DNA of 64,000 nt from Aliarcobacter sp. (GCA_028689025.1 JAQTXA010000012.1:1-64000); one strand, 5' to 3'; numbered from the stretch's first letter, positions 16,743 to 27,300 are shown. Program-made: numbers and translations. The notes: generated by a model from the sequence alone, not told the origin.

Positions 16743-16817
16743 TGGGGTATCGCCAAGTGGTAAGGCAACGGTTTTTGGTACCGTCACTCGAAGGTTCGAA
16801 TCCTTCTACCCCATCCA
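16743..16817 (+). tRNA. tRNA-Gln (TTG)
   Basis: 75 bases with CCA. The acceptor stem is TGGGGTA/TACCCCA, anticodon TTG at 16775-16777. The discriminator is T, where E. coli has G. Confidence 0.92.
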
Positions 16818-16878
16818 CATAACTTACTTATTATAAAATCTAATTAATACTTGATACTGTTAATTTTTTACAACTAAT

Positions 16879-16955
<77 letters not shown>

Positions 16956-16999
16956 AATCTTTCCTCTAAAATGGAAAATTATTCATATACTATATTTAA

Positions 17000-17076
<77 letters not shown>

Positions 17077-17175
17077 ACTTTTATAGGCTTATTAGCCTCC
17101 TTTCCCTATCTCAATTTTTCTAAAAAATACAATAAATTTTATTAATTTCAGTTAATGTATTAATGCAAAAATACT

Positions 17176-17201
17176 AACATTTAAATGATGATTTAAATGT
17201 T
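17176..17201. repeat. 11-bp inverted repeat in the gap after the tRNA array
   Basis: Arms AACATTTAAAT (17176-17186) and ATTTAAATGTT (17191-17201) with a 4-base loop, in the 260-base gap between the last tRNA and the next gene. A longer-range pair, CGGAATT/AATTCCG, follows. Nothing coding is seen in this gap. Confidence 0.4.
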
Positions 17202-17301
17202 TAATAACGGAATTTATACTGTAATCTTTTTCTTCTTGAATCTTAATAATATAATCTTTTTAATTCCGCTACTTCATAATTCTTTTAAAATATATTTTAG
17301 A

Positions 17302-17307
17302 TACAAT
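17302..17307 (+). promoter_or_regulatory. -10 box of the gene at 17337
   Basis: TACAAT in TTTTAGATACAATATAG, matching the phylum's extended -10 pattern, 30 bases before the ATG. AGAGGAAG serves as the ribosome site. Confidence 0.45.
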
Positions 17308-17336
17308 ATAGTGAATTTAACAAAAGAGGAAGTTTC

Positions 17337-17873
17337 ATGAGTGATAGATTACATGAAATAATTGGACAAATAGGTGTTTTACACAATCAATTATTAGAGA
17401 ATAAAAAAATAAAAGATGCAAATGAAGTATTTGAATTTATAAAAAATTATGATAAAGATATACAAAAACATTATTTAGATTTATTATTACAATATTATTT
17501 CCAGAAAAATGATTTAAAAAATTTAAAAGAGTTATTATTAGTTGGTGCAAAATTTGATATTAGATTTGAAGATGTTAAAGAGGCATTTTTAAATATAAAA
17601 TCAGAAGATGAAAATGTTATAGAGTTTATGGAAGATGCAGTTGTTTTTATAAAAGAAAAAATCAATGAAGTAGATTTAAAAGATATTTATAATTATTATA
17701 CAAATAACAATCAATTACAAGATATGTTGAATTCTTCAATAGAATTAATCAAAAGAAATAGATATGTTTGTGTTTATTGTTTTCATAATTTAGAGAGTGT
17801 TTACGGAAAGTTCTTTTTAAATAAAGATTTATTGGAATCTCTAAAAAGAGATTTACCATATTTGTTAAAATAA
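17337..17873 (+). CDS. Hypothetical protein, 178 residues
   Basis: I do not recognise this protein. It is soluble, rich in K, D, E, L and N, and predicted mostly helical, with no membrane segment and no clear catalytic motif. Two cysteines sit near residues 142-145 (YVCVYCFHN, a CxxC pair). It has a good ribosome site (AGAGGAAG) and its own promoter. The membrane protein gene begins nine bases after its stop, so the two probably form a unit. Confidence 0.7.
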   Translation: MSDRLHEIIGQIGVLHNQLLENKKIKDANEVFEFIKNYDKDIQKHYLDLLLQYYFQKNDLKNLKELLLVGAKFDIRFEDVKEAFLNIKSEDENVIEFMEDAVVFIKEKINEVDLKDIYNYYTNNNQLQDMLNSSIELIKRNRYVCVYCFHNLESVYGKFFLNKDLLESLKRDLPYLLK

Positions 17874-17882
17874 AGATATAAA

Positions 17883-18629
17883 ATGCCTCCTTTTGAGTTT
17901 GTAATACCTACGAGTTTTTTATTTCTTCCTGCAAATTTTTCTTTTGTGTCTTTTTGTTTTTTTATAAGTTTCATTACTTCAAAAATATTTAAAAGTGTAA
18001 TAGTTTTCTTCGTATTATTAATCTCATTATTAAGTATTGCTTATGGTGATTTATTTTTAAAATATGTAATTAAAAATTATTATGAATTAACTCAAATGGA
18101 TTCAAAAATATACATATATCCCACAAAGAATGATGGACAAAAAATTGATAGTTTATCAATTTCAAGTATATATGCTCATCCTCTTAAATATTCAACAACA
18201 TTAACTTCTATTGAAAAAGATGAAATTAGAGTTATTCACGAAAACTATGTGGAGAGATTTATAGATATAACAACCTATGCAAATAAGTATAATAAAATTG
18301 TTTCAAATGTAGAAAGAGTTAGTTTAAATAATAATAAGAATTTCAATAATGATGAAAAGGCAAGATTTTTAATAGAAAAAAATACTAAAATAACTTTTTT
18401 CTCTGGTGTTTATTCAGAAGAAGAGTATAAGTTTATTGATACAACAACCAAATATGTTTTAGCAACAGCATTTAAAATATCTTTTTTAATAGATAATCAT
18501 AAATTTAGAAATAGATATTTATATTGGGGAAATGAAAAAGAAGAGGAGTTTAATCCTTCATCTATTCAGAATTTTGACAATATTTATAAAAAAATGTTTA
18601 TAGATGATTTAAGAGGGAAAGTTAGATAA
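17883..18629 (+). CDS. Hypothetical membrane-anchored protein, 248 residues
   Basis: No family recognised. The first 55 residues are strongly hydrophobic and probably form two membrane helices (about 10-30 and 36-56). The remainder (about 190 residues) is polar, with regular charged helices and a YSEEEYKFIDTTTKYVLATAF segment that I cannot assign. It follows the 178-residue gene by nine bases. The ribosome site is weak. It precedes the chemoreceptor gene by 64 AT-rich bases that include TATAAT-like sequences. Confidence 0.65.
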   Translation: MPPFEFVIPTSFLFLPANFSFVSFCFFISFITSKIFKSVIVFFVLLISLLSIAYGDLFLKYVIKNYYELTQMDSKIYIYPTKNDGQKIDSLSISSIYAHPLKYSTTLTSIEKDEIRVIHENYVERFIDITTYANKYNKIVSNVERVSLNNNKNFNNDEKARFLIEKNTKITFFSGVYSEEEYKFIDTTTKYVLATAFKISFLIDNHKFRNRYLYWGNEKEEEFNPSSIQNFDNIYKKMFIDDLRGKVR

Positions 18630-18693
18630 TTTGTATTTAATTATAATATAATTATTATATAATTATTATTCAAGAATATCAAAAAGGAAATCC

Positions 18694-21165
18694 ATGAAAA
18701 ACTTTTCTATAAAAAGTAAATTATTGGTTATAGTGATAGCTACTATAATTCTTGTTGCTACAATGATAGCTTTAAAATCTATATATGAGATTAATAATTT
18801 AACGAATCAAAATATAGAAGAGTATAAGCAAAATGCTTATAATAATGCAAATGAAGAATTAAAAGCATTTACAAATTTTGCAAAAAATATTGTAGTAAAT
18901 CTTTATAATCAATCTTTACCTGAAAATGTTAAAAAGAATGTAGAAGATACTTTAAAAAATCAAACGGATTTTTTATTTACAGTTCTTACTAGAGTATATG
19001 AAGAGCAAAAAGGAAAAATTTCTGAAGCTGAATTAAGAAAATTATTGCTTGATACAATAGATGCTGTTAGATATGGTGAAAATAAGGATTATTTTTTCGT
19101 TTATGATGAAAATTCAACTATTTTAAAACTCCCAATTAGTCCAGAAAGAGAAGGAACTAAAAATACTCAACCTTATATAAAAGATTTTATTGATACAGCT
19201 TTTAAAAAAGGAGAAGGATTAGTTCCCTATGCACAAGTGGTAAAAGATAAACCTTCTAGACAAAAAGTGTCTTACATAAAATTATTTAAACCATTTAATT
19301 GGGTAGTCGGAACAGGTGCTTACATAGATAATGTTACAGATGCTCTACAAAAAAAAGCATTAGAAGATGTATCTCATCTTAGATTTGGTAAAGATGGATA
19401 TTTTTATATTTATGATTATGATGGTGTAAATATAATGCATCCTATAAAACCTGATCTTGTAGGTAAAAACTTAATAAATTTAAAAAGTAAAAATGGTGTT
19501 TATTATATTAAAGATTTAATTGAGGTTGCCAAAAAAGGTGGTGGAATTGTAACCTTTGATTTTGAAAAACCAAATGATAGTAAATTATATGAGAAAATAG
19601 GCTATTCAGTAGGTTTTGACGAATGGAAATGGATGATTGGAACTGGTGCTTATACTGATGATATAGAAAAAAATATTGAAGTTATGAAAACTAATTCAAA
19701 AGAGAAAATAACTTCAACTATTTTGGGAATTTTACTTATTGCATTGATTGTGTCAATTATTATAATTTTATTTGTAACATTTTTTATAAATAGAGAGATA
19801 CTAACTCCTTTAAATACTTTTGAAGTTGGACTATTAGATTTCTTTAAATATCTTAATAAAGAGACAAAAAATGTTGAGAAAATCACAATTAAATCTAATG
19901 ATGAAATTGGGATAATGACAGAAATTGTTAATTCAAATATTGAAAAAACGAATAAGTTAATTGAACAAGATGAAAAATTAATTAACAATGTTAAGAATGT
20001 TGTTTCAGAGATTAATAAAGGTAATTTAAAAAATAGAATAGAAGCTAAAAGTGATAATGAAAGTTTAGAAGAGTTAAAAAATATTTTAAATGAGATGTTA
20101 ACTCTGATTTCTGGAAAAATCAATGATGACTTAATAGTTATTGATGAAGTTTTAAATGAATATAAAAATGTTAATTTCACAGTTAGAATAAATAACCCTC
20201 ATGGAGTTGTTGCAAAAGCCCTTAACTCTTTAGCTGATACTATTAATCATATGTTAGTCGAAAGTAAATCAAATGGATTAACCCTAGAAGAGAGTTCAAA
20301 TATTCTTCTTGCAAATGTTGATAAATTAAATGTAAGTTCAAATGAAGCAGCAGCTTCTTTGGAAGAAACAGCAGCAGCAATTGAAGAGATAACAAGTAAT
20401 ATTAGAAATAACACAGAAAATATTGCAAAAATGGCTACTTATTCAAATAGTGTAACAAAATCTGCAAATGATGGTGAAAAATTAGCAAATCAAACAACTC
20501 AGGCAATGGATGAAATTAATGTACAAGTTAATTCTATTAATGAAGCAATTTCTGTAATTGATCAAATTGCATTCCAAACAAATATTCTTTCTCTAAATGC
20601 AGCAGTAGAAGCAGCAACTGCAGGAGAAGCTGGTAAAGGATTTGCAGTAGTTGCAGCAGAAGTGAGAAACTTAGCATCAAGATCAGCAGAAGCAGCTAAA
20701 GAGATAAAAAGTATTGTTGAAAATGCAACTACAAAAGCTAATCAGGGCAAATTAATAGCTGGAAATATGATTAATGGATATAAAGAGTTAAATCAAAATA
20801 TTACAAATACAATAAATTTAATTCAAGATATTGAGATGTCAAGTAAAGAACAACTTACTGGAATTGAGCAAATTAATGATGCCGTAAATCAATTAGATCA
20901 ACAAACACAAAAAAATGCTGCAGTTGCCTCTCAAACTCAAGATGTAGCAGAAATAACAGATGAAATTGCAAGATTGATTGTAAGTGATGCAAATGCAAAA
21001 GAGTTTATGGGTAAAAATGAAGTTAGAGCAAAAGAGATGAACAAAAAAAGTAATTCTTTATCATCTAATGTAAAAATAGCCCAACCAATACAGAAAAAGA
21101 AAATAGTTGAAGAGAAAAAAAGTTCAACTAAAAAATCTGATGATTCAGAGTGGGAAAATTTTTAA
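18694..21165 (+). CDS. Methyl-accepting chemotaxis protein with two Cache domains and a CheR-tether-like tail
   Basis: 823 residues. A membrane helix (about 7-28) is followed by a periplasmic region with two single-Cache modules (DYFFVYDEN near 129 and [10 protein letters not shown] near 232, each followed by WVVGTGAY or WMIGTGAY). Then come a second membrane helix (about 343-366), a HAMP-like region and the signalling hairpin around [20 protein letters not shown] (about 646-665). Ligands of such sCache_2 sensors are often small organic acids. The protein ends in SEWENF, matching the xWxxF tether that recruits CheR/CheB in other receptors. An AAAGGAAAT ribosome site precedes the ATG. Confidence 0.92.
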   Translation: MKNFSIKSKLLVIVIATIILVATMIALKSIYEINNLTNQNIEEYKQNAYNNANEELKAFTNFAKNIVVNLYNQSLPENVKKNVEDTLKNQTDFLFTVLTRVYEEQKGKISEAELRKLLLDTIDAVRYGENKDYFFVYDENSTILKLPISPEREGTKNTQPYIKDFIDTAFKKGEGLVPYAQVVKDKPSRQKVSYIKLFKPFNWVVGTGAYIDNVTDALQKKALEDVSHLRFGKDGYFYIYDYDGVNIMHPIKPDLVGKNLINLKSKNGVYYIKDLIEVAKKGGGIVTFDFEKPNDSKLYEKIGYSVGFDEWKWMIGTGAYTDDIEKNIEVMKTNSKEKITSTILGILLIALIVSIIIILFVTFFINREILTPLNTFEVGLLDFFKYLNKETKNVEKITIKSNDEIGIMTEIVNSNIEKTNKLIEQDEKLINNVKNVVSEINKGNLKNRIEAKSDNESLEELKNILNEMLTLISGKINDDLIVIDEVLNEYKNVNFTVRINNPHGVVAKALNSLADTINHMLVESKSNGLTLEESSNILLANVDKLNVSSNEAAASLEETAAAIEEITSNIRNNTENIAKMATYSNSVTKSANDGEKLANQTTQAMDEINVQVNSINEAISVIDQIAFQTNILSLNAAVEAATAGEAGKGFAVVAAEVRNLASRSAEAAKEIKSIVENATTKANQGKLIAGNMINGYKELNQNITNTINLIQDIEMSSKEQLTGIEQINDAVNQLDQQTQKNAAVASQTQDVAEITDEIARLIVSDANAKEFMGKNEVRAKEMNKKSNSLSSNVKIAQPIQKKKIVEEKKSSTKKSDDSEWENF

Positions 21166-21175
21166 AATATGAAAA

Positions 21176-21198
21176 GGGAAGTTTAAATAAAACTTCCC
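21176..21198 (-). terminator. Hairpin terminator overlapping the end of the 107-residue gene
   Basis: GGGAAGTTT (21176-21184) and AAACTTCCC (21190-21198) form a perfect 9-bp stem with a 5-base loop. On the minus strand it is followed by TTTTCATATTTT. The right arm lies inside the last codons of the minus-strand gene, and the element also sits just after the chemoreceptor stop, so it may act in both directions. Confidence 0.6.
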
Positions 21199-21506
21199 AA
21201 TTCATCACCTAAATAAGCATCTATTTTTTTTATAAAATCTTCAAAAGATTGATTTCCAGTTTTATTAAAAACTACAATCTCTTCTCCAAAATCATTTTGA
21301 ATAAAATGTTCTTCTTTTAAAACTTTTTTATATAGTTTTTGCAAATCTTCTTCGCTTTCATCTTTGTTAAATAAAAACCAGTTTGCAGTTGAATCTTCGA
21401 TTCTAATAAGTCCATAAGTTTTGTTATCATCAATATAATCTTGTATAGTTCCATTTTCAAATCTTGCACCTACAACTAAATCATTTTCATTTAGAATCAT
21501 TTCCAT
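21183..21506 (-). CDS. Hypothetical protein, 107 residues
   Basis: No family recognised. It is a small acidic soluble protein with a beta-rich start (NENDLVVGARFENGTIQDYI) and a helical end (FEDFIKKIDAYLGDELG). The ATG at 21506 has an AAAGGC-like site upstream. It converges with the chemoreceptor gene, and its 3' end forms part of a terminator hairpin. Confidence 0.65.
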   Translation of the reverse strand: MEMILNENDLVVGARFENGTIQDYIDDNKTYGLIRIEDSTANWFLFNKDESEEDLQKLYKKVLKEEHFIQNDFGEEIVVFNKTGNQSFEDFIKKIDAYLGDELGSFI

Positions 21507-21614
21507 TTTTTGCCTTTTTAATTATTAAAAGGATTATAATTAAACCAAAGTTAGCATAAGATTAGTTTTTATCTACTATAAGGTACAATTTCAAAAATTT
21601 CAAAAGGAAATAGT

Positions 21615-22490
21615 ATAAAAAATTTTAAAAAAGTACATATCGAAATCACAAATATTTGTAATTTAAAATGTACATTTTGTCCTCCCAAAATTCAACCAAA
21701 TGGAATAATGAGCTTAGAAAAATTTGATGATTTAAATGCTCAACTAAAACCATATACAAAAGAGTTAGCTTATCATATTGTTGGTGATCCATTGGTATTA
21801 ACAAATTTAAATGAATATTTAAATATTAGCCTAAAACATGATTTAAAAGTAAATATTACAACAACTGCAAATAATATAAATGAAAAGCACTACTATGCAC
21901 TTATGAATCCCACAATTAAGCAAATAAATTTTTCAATAAACTCATATAATGCAAATTCACACAAAAAATCACTTGATGAGTATTTAAATCCAATTTTAGA
22001 TTTTGTTAAATTTGCCCAAAGTAAAAATCATGAATATTTTATAAATTTTAGAATCTGGAATTTAGATGAAGAGAAAAGTGCAAAAGAGTTTAACAAAAAA
22101 GTATTTGATAAAATAAATCAAACTTTTAATTCAAATATAGATATTGATGAAGTTTATAATGAAAAACCAAAGAATATAAGAATAGCTAGAAAAATATTTT
22201 TTAATTTTGATGAGTATTTTTCTTGGCCAAATTTAGAAAATGGAATAGTTTCAAAAAGTGGATTTTGTTATGGATTAGATTCTCATTTTGGAATTTTAAC
22301 TAATGGTGATGTTATTCCATGTTGTTTAGACCAAAATGCTTGTATAAATCTTGGAAATACAAATACTACACAACTGGATGATATATTAAATTCTCAAAGA
22401 GTAAAAGCGATTCAAAAAGGTTTTAAAAACAATATTTTAGTTGAAGAACTTTGCCAAAAGTGTGAATATCGAACAAGATTTGATAAATAG
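21615..22490 (+). CDS. Radical SAM/SPASM protein, apparent ATA start
   Basis: The first canonical start in this frame is the ATG at 21708, but the frame is open upstream to TAA at 21579. The upstream part encodes KVHIEITNICNLKCTFCPP, the radical SAM CxxxCxxC cluster motif, which the shorter form would lack. No ATG, GTG or TTG lies in that extension. AAAAGGA (21602-21608) is six bases before ATA at 21615, giving 291 residues beginning (M)KNFKKVHIEIT. The C-terminal SPASM-like region has GFCYGLDSHFGI, VIPCCLDQNAC and LCQKC. The substrate is unknown. It is followed eight bases later by the EI24 gene. Confidence 0.75.
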   Translation: MKNFKKVHIEITNICNLKCTFCPPKIQPNGIMSLEKFDDLNAQLKPYTKELAYHIVGDPLVLTNLNEYLNISLKHDLKVNITTTANNINEKHYYALMNPTIKQINFSINSYNANSHKKSLDEYLNPILDFVKFAQSKNHEYFINFRIWNLDEEKSAKEFNKKVFDKINQTFNSNIDIDEVYNEKPKNIRIARKIFFNFDEYFSWPNLENGIVSKSGFCYGLDSHFGILTNGDVIPCCLDQNACINLGNTNTTQLDDILNSQRVKAIQKGFKNNILVEELCQKCEYRTRFDK

Positions 22491-22498
22491 GAAAAAAG

Positions 22499-23335
22499 AT
22501 GAATGAAATTGAAATTATATTAAAAAGTGTAAAAGATTTTTTTACAAGCTCAATGCTAAAAATTGCGCTTGTACCATTGATTGTTACCATGATTATTTTA
22601 TATATGTTATTTTTTACAGCAGCTGATTTTGGAATTTCTTCACTTCAAGAAATTGCACAAGCTTCTCAAAATGGTCAAGAAGTAGTTATTGATGAAAATG
22701 CTCCATTTTATTTTGTTTGGATGACATATTTAATTGTATTTTTATTTAAATACTCATTTACTTCATGGATTGCTGGTTTTTTATTTTATACTATTGGAAC
22801 AGTGATCGTTTTACAAGCTTCTGTAGTTTTATCAATTATTGTAATTGGATTTTTAACACCAATGATTTTGAAAATTTTACATAGAAGATACTATTCTCAT
22901 CTAGAATTAAAAGGATATGGAACTGTAGTTTTATCTATTTGGGTTTTAGCAAAAAGCTTATTTATGATGGTTTTTTTATTTTTAATTCTAATTCCTGTTT
23001 ATTTTGTGCCAATTTTAAATGTATTAGCTTTTTCTTTGCCTTTTTACTATTTCTTTCACAAGCTTTTAAATTTTGATGTTTCTTCAACAATTTTAAGTAA
23101 AGAGCAATTTAAAACAATTTATAAAGCAGAAGGAAATAATTTTAGACTTAGAACTTTATTTTTATATTTTGTTTCAATGATTCCATTTGCAACACTTTTT
23201 ACAGCTGTTTATTACATAATTTATTTAGGACATGCATATTTTACAAAACTTGATGAACTAACTAAAAATGAGTTAACAAAAGATGAAGTAATTAAACCAG
23301 ATTTTATAAAACTTGAATCTAATGCAAAAAACTAA
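22499..23335 (+). CDS. EI24 domain-containing membrane protein
   Basis: 278 residues with about five or six membrane helices, including a long central block (residues 75-185) typical of the EI24/CysZ family. In other bacteria CysZ imports sulfate, but Campylobacterota members of this family are not proven to do so. The N-terminal LKSVKDFFTSSMLKIALVPL segment is typical. A GGAAAA site precedes the ATG. Its end overlaps the glycerophosphodiesterase gene by 14 bases, indicating coupled translation. Confidence 0.75.
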   Translation: MNEIEIILKSVKDFFTSSMLKIALVPLIVTMIILYMLFFTAADFGISSLQEIAQASQNGQEVVIDENAPFYFVWMTYLIVFLFKYSFTSWIAGFLFYTIGTVIVLQASVVLSIIVIGFLTPMILKILHRRYYSHLELKGYGTVVLSIWVLAKSLFMMVFLFLILIPVYFVPILNVLAFSLPFYYFFHKLLNFDVSSTILSKEQFKTIYKAEGNNFRLRTLFLYFVSMIPFATLFTAVYYIIYLGHAYFTKLDELTKNELTKDEVIKPDFIKLESNAKN

Positions 23336-24023
23336 ATTTTTAGCTCACAGAGGTTTACATTTGGGAGTTGAAATTCCTGAAAATTCTCTTTTAGCTTTTA
23401 AAAATTCAGTTGAAAAAAGTTATGGTATAGAACTTGATATTACAATTTCAAAAGATAATCAAATTGTAGTTTTTCATGATGATACTTTGGATAGGTTGTG
23501 TAATGTAAGTGGAGATATTGAAGAGTTTGATTACTCTTATTTAAAGAGTTTAAATCTCTATAAAACTAAAGAACAAATACCTTTATTTAGCGAAGTTTTA
23601 AAAATAGTAGATTCAAAAGTAGAACTATTTATTGAAATAAAAAAACATAAAAATATTGGAATTTTGGAAAATATTTTATCTTCTTTATTGGAAAATTATA
23701 GAGGTGAATATTCTATTTGTTCCTTTGAAAAAGATATATTAACTTGGTTTAAAAAAAATAAAAATTCAATCAAAAGAGGTCTGATTTTTGAACCACTAAA
23801 TAAAAAATTCCAAAAATACAATAAACTTATTTTTTTATATAAATATTTTAAAATAAAACCAGATTTTATCTCTTTAAATTATAGTTTGTTTAATAGTGAT
23901 ATTCTTAAATTTTGTAAGAGAAAAAAACTCTTTATTTCTCTTTGGACAATTGATTCTTCTGAAAAATATCAAAGGGTAAATTCACAAGTTGATGCCTTAA
24001 TTTTTGAGAAAATTACTCCTTAG
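23322..24023 (+). CDS. Glycerophosphodiester phosphodiesterase family protein
   Basis: Begins MQKTKFLAHRGLHLG. The family active site is complete: HRG near residues 9-11, ENSLLAF, ELD and VFHDDTLDRL. GDPD enzymes hydrolyse glycerophosphodiesters to glycerol-3-phosphate and an alcohol. There is no signal peptide, so it acts in the cytoplasm. I prefer the ATG at 23322 over a TTG three codons earlier because its product has the normal N-terminus; the gene overlaps the EI24 gene by 14 bases. Its 3' end overlaps a convergent 35-codon gene by 11 bases. Confidence 0.88.
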   Translation: MQKTKFLAHRGLHLGVEIPENSLLAFKNSVEKSYGIELDITISKDNQIVVFHDDTLDRLCNVSGDIEEFDYSYLKSLNLYKTKEQIPLFSEVLKIVDSKVELFIEIKKHKNIGILENILSSLLENYRGEYSICSFEKDILTWFKKNKNSIKRGLIFEPLNKKFQKYNKLIFLYKYFKIKPDFISLNYSLFNSDILKFCKRKKLFISLWTIDSSEKYQRVNSQVDALIFEKITP

Positions 24024-24120
24024 GGTTTTTGTTTTGAAGTTTTTGTGTGAAATATGCCAATAAAACCACCACAAATATGATAATAATAAATGAAAATATT
24101 TCAGATTCTAAGTCACTCAA
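24013..24120 (-). CDS. 35-residue single-pass membrane protein
   Basis: Minus-strand TTG at 24120 with AGAAGGA upstream opens a 35-codon frame. It encodes an acidic N-terminus (MSDLESE), one strongly hydrophobic helix (about residues 8-24, FSFIIIIFVVVLLAYF) and a basic tail (KLQNKNPKE). Acidic outside and basic inside charge distribution fits a real membrane protein. It overlaps the end of the glycerophosphodiesterase gene by 11 bases. Small proteins of this kind often accompany larger membrane complexes, but no partner is evident. Confidence 0.6.
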   Translation of the reverse strand: MSDLESEIFSFIIIIFVVVLLAYFTQKLQNKNPKE

Positions 24121-24222
24121 ATCCTATCCTTCTTTTTATTTCAGTTTATCTAAATTCAAATAAAAAATATTAGAATAAATTAGCAAAATGCTATTTTATA
24201 TCATATAATCAAAATATTTGCT

Positions 24223-24275
24223 GTATATAATATATACCAAAATCATAAAAATAATGGATGTTTTATCTGTATAAT
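24223..24275 (+). promoter_or_regulatory. gltB promoter region: palindrome and -10 box
   Basis: A perfect 15-base palindrome, GTATATA-A-TATATAC (24223-24237), lies 32 bases upstream of TATAAT (24270-24275). The rest of the 262-base gap (24121-24382) is AT-rich with no recognised riboswitch or coding frame. A leader of about 100 bases would precede the gltB ATG. Confidence 0.45.
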
Positions 24276-24382
24276 GAGGCATTATATAGATTCAATATTC
24301 TACGTATTTAACTATATTTAAACTAATTTATTGTATATTATCCAACTTTACTACGGGATATAAAAGATTAATATAAAGGAAA

Positions 24383-27300
24383 ATGATGGGGTGCAATTTA
24401 GACTTACTAACTTCTTTTAAAGATAATTGCGGGTTTGGTTTAGTAGCTGATATGAAAAACCGACCAAGTCATAAAAATTTAGAAGATGCAATAACTTCAC
24501 TCGAAAGAATGATGCACAGAGGTGCAGTAGCGGCCGATGGTAAAACTGGAGATGGTTCAGGTTTATTATTATCAATGCCAGACTCATTTATGAGAAAAAT
24601 AGCATTAGAAAAAGGTATTGATTTACCAGAAATATATGCTGTTGCTATGATTTTTACAAGAGATTTAAAAAATATAGATGTTTTTACAGAGTTCTGTGAA
24701 ATTAATGATTTAAAAGTAGTACTTACAAGAACAGTTCCTGTTGATACTACAGCATTAGGGCAACAAGCACTAGAGAGTTTACCAGAAATTATACAAGTGT
24801 TTGTTGTTCCAGGTACGTTAATGTCATCAAAAAGATTTGATGCAATGCTTTATTTAACGAGAAAAGAGTGTGAACACAAATTAATAAATGATAAAGATTT
24901 TTATATTCCAACATTTTCGTCAAAAGTTATAGCCTATAAAGGGCTAATTATGCCTACGCATATTAAGAATTTTTATATTGATTTAAGAGATGAAGATTTT
25001 AAAATATCATTCTCATTATTTCATCAAAGATTTTCAACAAATACGCTTCCTTTATGGAGATTAGCACAACCTTTTAGAGCAATAGCTCACAATGGTGAAA
25101 TTAACTCTGTTGAAGCAAATAGATTTAATGTTGAAGTAAAATCTGAACAATTAAAATCAGAAATCTTCTCTGAAGATGAAATGAAAAGATTACTTCCAAT
25201 ACTTCAAAATGTTGGTTCAGATTCTACATCTTTAGATAATATGTTTGAATTTTTATTAGCAAATGGTGTAGATTTCTTTAAAGCTGCAAGATCACTTGTT
25301 CCTGCACCTTGGCAAAATGCTCCTCATATGGATTCTGATTTAAGAGCTTTTTATGAGTATACAGCAACTGCGATGGAAGCATGGGATGGACCTGCTGCTG
25401 TTTCATTAACTGATGGAAGACATATTGGATGTTTAATTGATAGAAATGGATTAAGACCTTCTAAATATGTTATTACAAAAGATGACAAATTATATATCAC
25501 ATCTGAATATGGAACATTAAAAATTGAAGATGATAATATTTTAGAAAGAGGTAGATTACAATCAGGACAAATGATTGCACTTGACCTTAAACACGGAAAG
25601 ATATTAAAAGAAGAAGATATTAATAATTATTTAAAATCATCTCAACACTATTCAAAATGGTTAAATGATGATATGGATTATATTCAAGAATATATTGAAG
25701 ATACTTTTTTAAATGTAAAAGATTATAAATTAGAAAACTTAGAAAAGAAACAAAAATTCTTTAATATTACTTATGAAGTATTGGACCAAGTTATTGAGCC
25801 AATGGCAAAAGAAGGAAAAGAACCAGTTGGTTCTATGGGAGATGATACTCCTTTAGCTTGTTTCTCTCAAGTTAGCAGAAATTTTACAGATTTATTTAGA
25901 CAAAAATTTGCACAAGTAACAAATCCACCAATCGATCCATATAGAGAAAAAGTGGTTATGTCATTAGAAACAGGATTTGGACAAGTTCATAATGTTTTAG
26001 ATGAAAAACCAGAATATGCAAGAAGATTAAAAGTAACAAGTCCAATTTTAATGAAAGAAAAATATGATGTTTTATACTCTTTTGGAGATGAAAAATCACC
26101 AAGATATGATGCATATTATAAAAATAGAGTATTTACTACAACATTTAAATCAGATTTAAAATTATCTTTAGAAAAATTAGCTTCTTATGTAGTAAAAGCT
26201 GTAAAAAAAGATGGTGTTTCGGTTGTTATTTTAGATGATAGAGCACTAAATGATAATGAAAAAGTAATTCCAGCTGCTATGGCTGTTGGTTTTGTTAATC
26301 AAAAGTTATTAAAAGAAGGTGTTAGACATAATGTTTCAATAGTTTCAATTACTGGAGAAGTTTATGATCCACATATGGCAGCTGTTTTAGTTGCATTTGG
26401 TTGTACCGCAATTTATCCTTATATGATGTATGCCTCAACTGTAGCCTTTTTCCAACGAGAAAAACCTACGAAATATGAATTACAAAAATTATTAAAAAAT
26501 ACACAAAAATCTGTTAATGCTGGTTTATTAAAAATCATGTCAAAAATGGGTATTTGTACAATTGCATCATATAGAAATTCAGGATTATTTGACATCATTG
26601 GTTTAAGTGATGAAATTGTTAATGACTGTTTTACAGGTGCGCATAGTGATTTAGCTGGTTTAGAATATAGTGATATTGAAGAAAAAATCAATAAATCTCA
26701 CCATAATGCATATAAAGAAGAGAATACTATTTTCCCACTTGATTTAGGTGGATTTTATAAATACAGTAATGGTGGTGAATACCATGATTATGGTCCAGCT
26801 ACAACAAAAGCTATGCATAATAAATCAGCTTCTAAAAAAGAAGAGTTAACTGATTTTGATGGATTAAGAGAATTAGTAAAAAATAGAGATAAAAAATTTA
26901 TTAGAGATTTCTTTGAATTTAACTCAGATAGAACTGCAATTGACTTGAGTGAAGTTGAAACTAAAGAAGATATTTTCAAAAGATTTGCAACTGCTGCAAT
27001 GTCTCTTGGATCAATTTCTCCTGAAGCTCATGAAGCAATGGCAACTGCTATGAATACTATTGGTGGTATGTCAAACTCAGGTGAGGGTGGAGAAGATTCA
27101 AAAAGATTTGGAACAATTAGAAATTCAAGAATTAAACAAGTGGCATCAGGAAGATTTGGTGTAACACCTGCTTATTTAAGAAGTGCTGATGAGTTACAAA
27201 TAAAAGTTGCACAAGGTGCAAAACCAGGTGAAGGTGGACAATTACCAGGACATAAAGTTACTGCTCTTATTGCAACACTTAGACATACGGTTCCTGGTGT

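Noticed and set aside
16564-16836. Open frames on both strands across the Met/Thr/Gln tRNA genes (84 and 71 codons)
   Set aside because: They are read from tRNA sequence; fragments such as ESRTPDLLITNQ and AGVAQLVEQ are well-known false proteins from tRNA genes.
17085-17098. AGGCT-TATT-AGCCT hairpin as terminator of the tRNA array
   Set aside because: Only five base pairs and no proper T-run; kept as a note in the last tRNA entry rather than called a terminator.
19650-20180. 176-codon minus-strand frame inside the chemoreceptor gene
   Set aside because: Low-complexity S/F/I/L content reflecting the complement of lysine- and asparagine-rich codons; no supporting signals.
24121-24382. Riboswitch or attenuator ahead of gltB
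   Set aside because: The gap is AT-rich with only a short palindrome and a promoter; no glutamine- or glycine-riboswitch-like core was visible.
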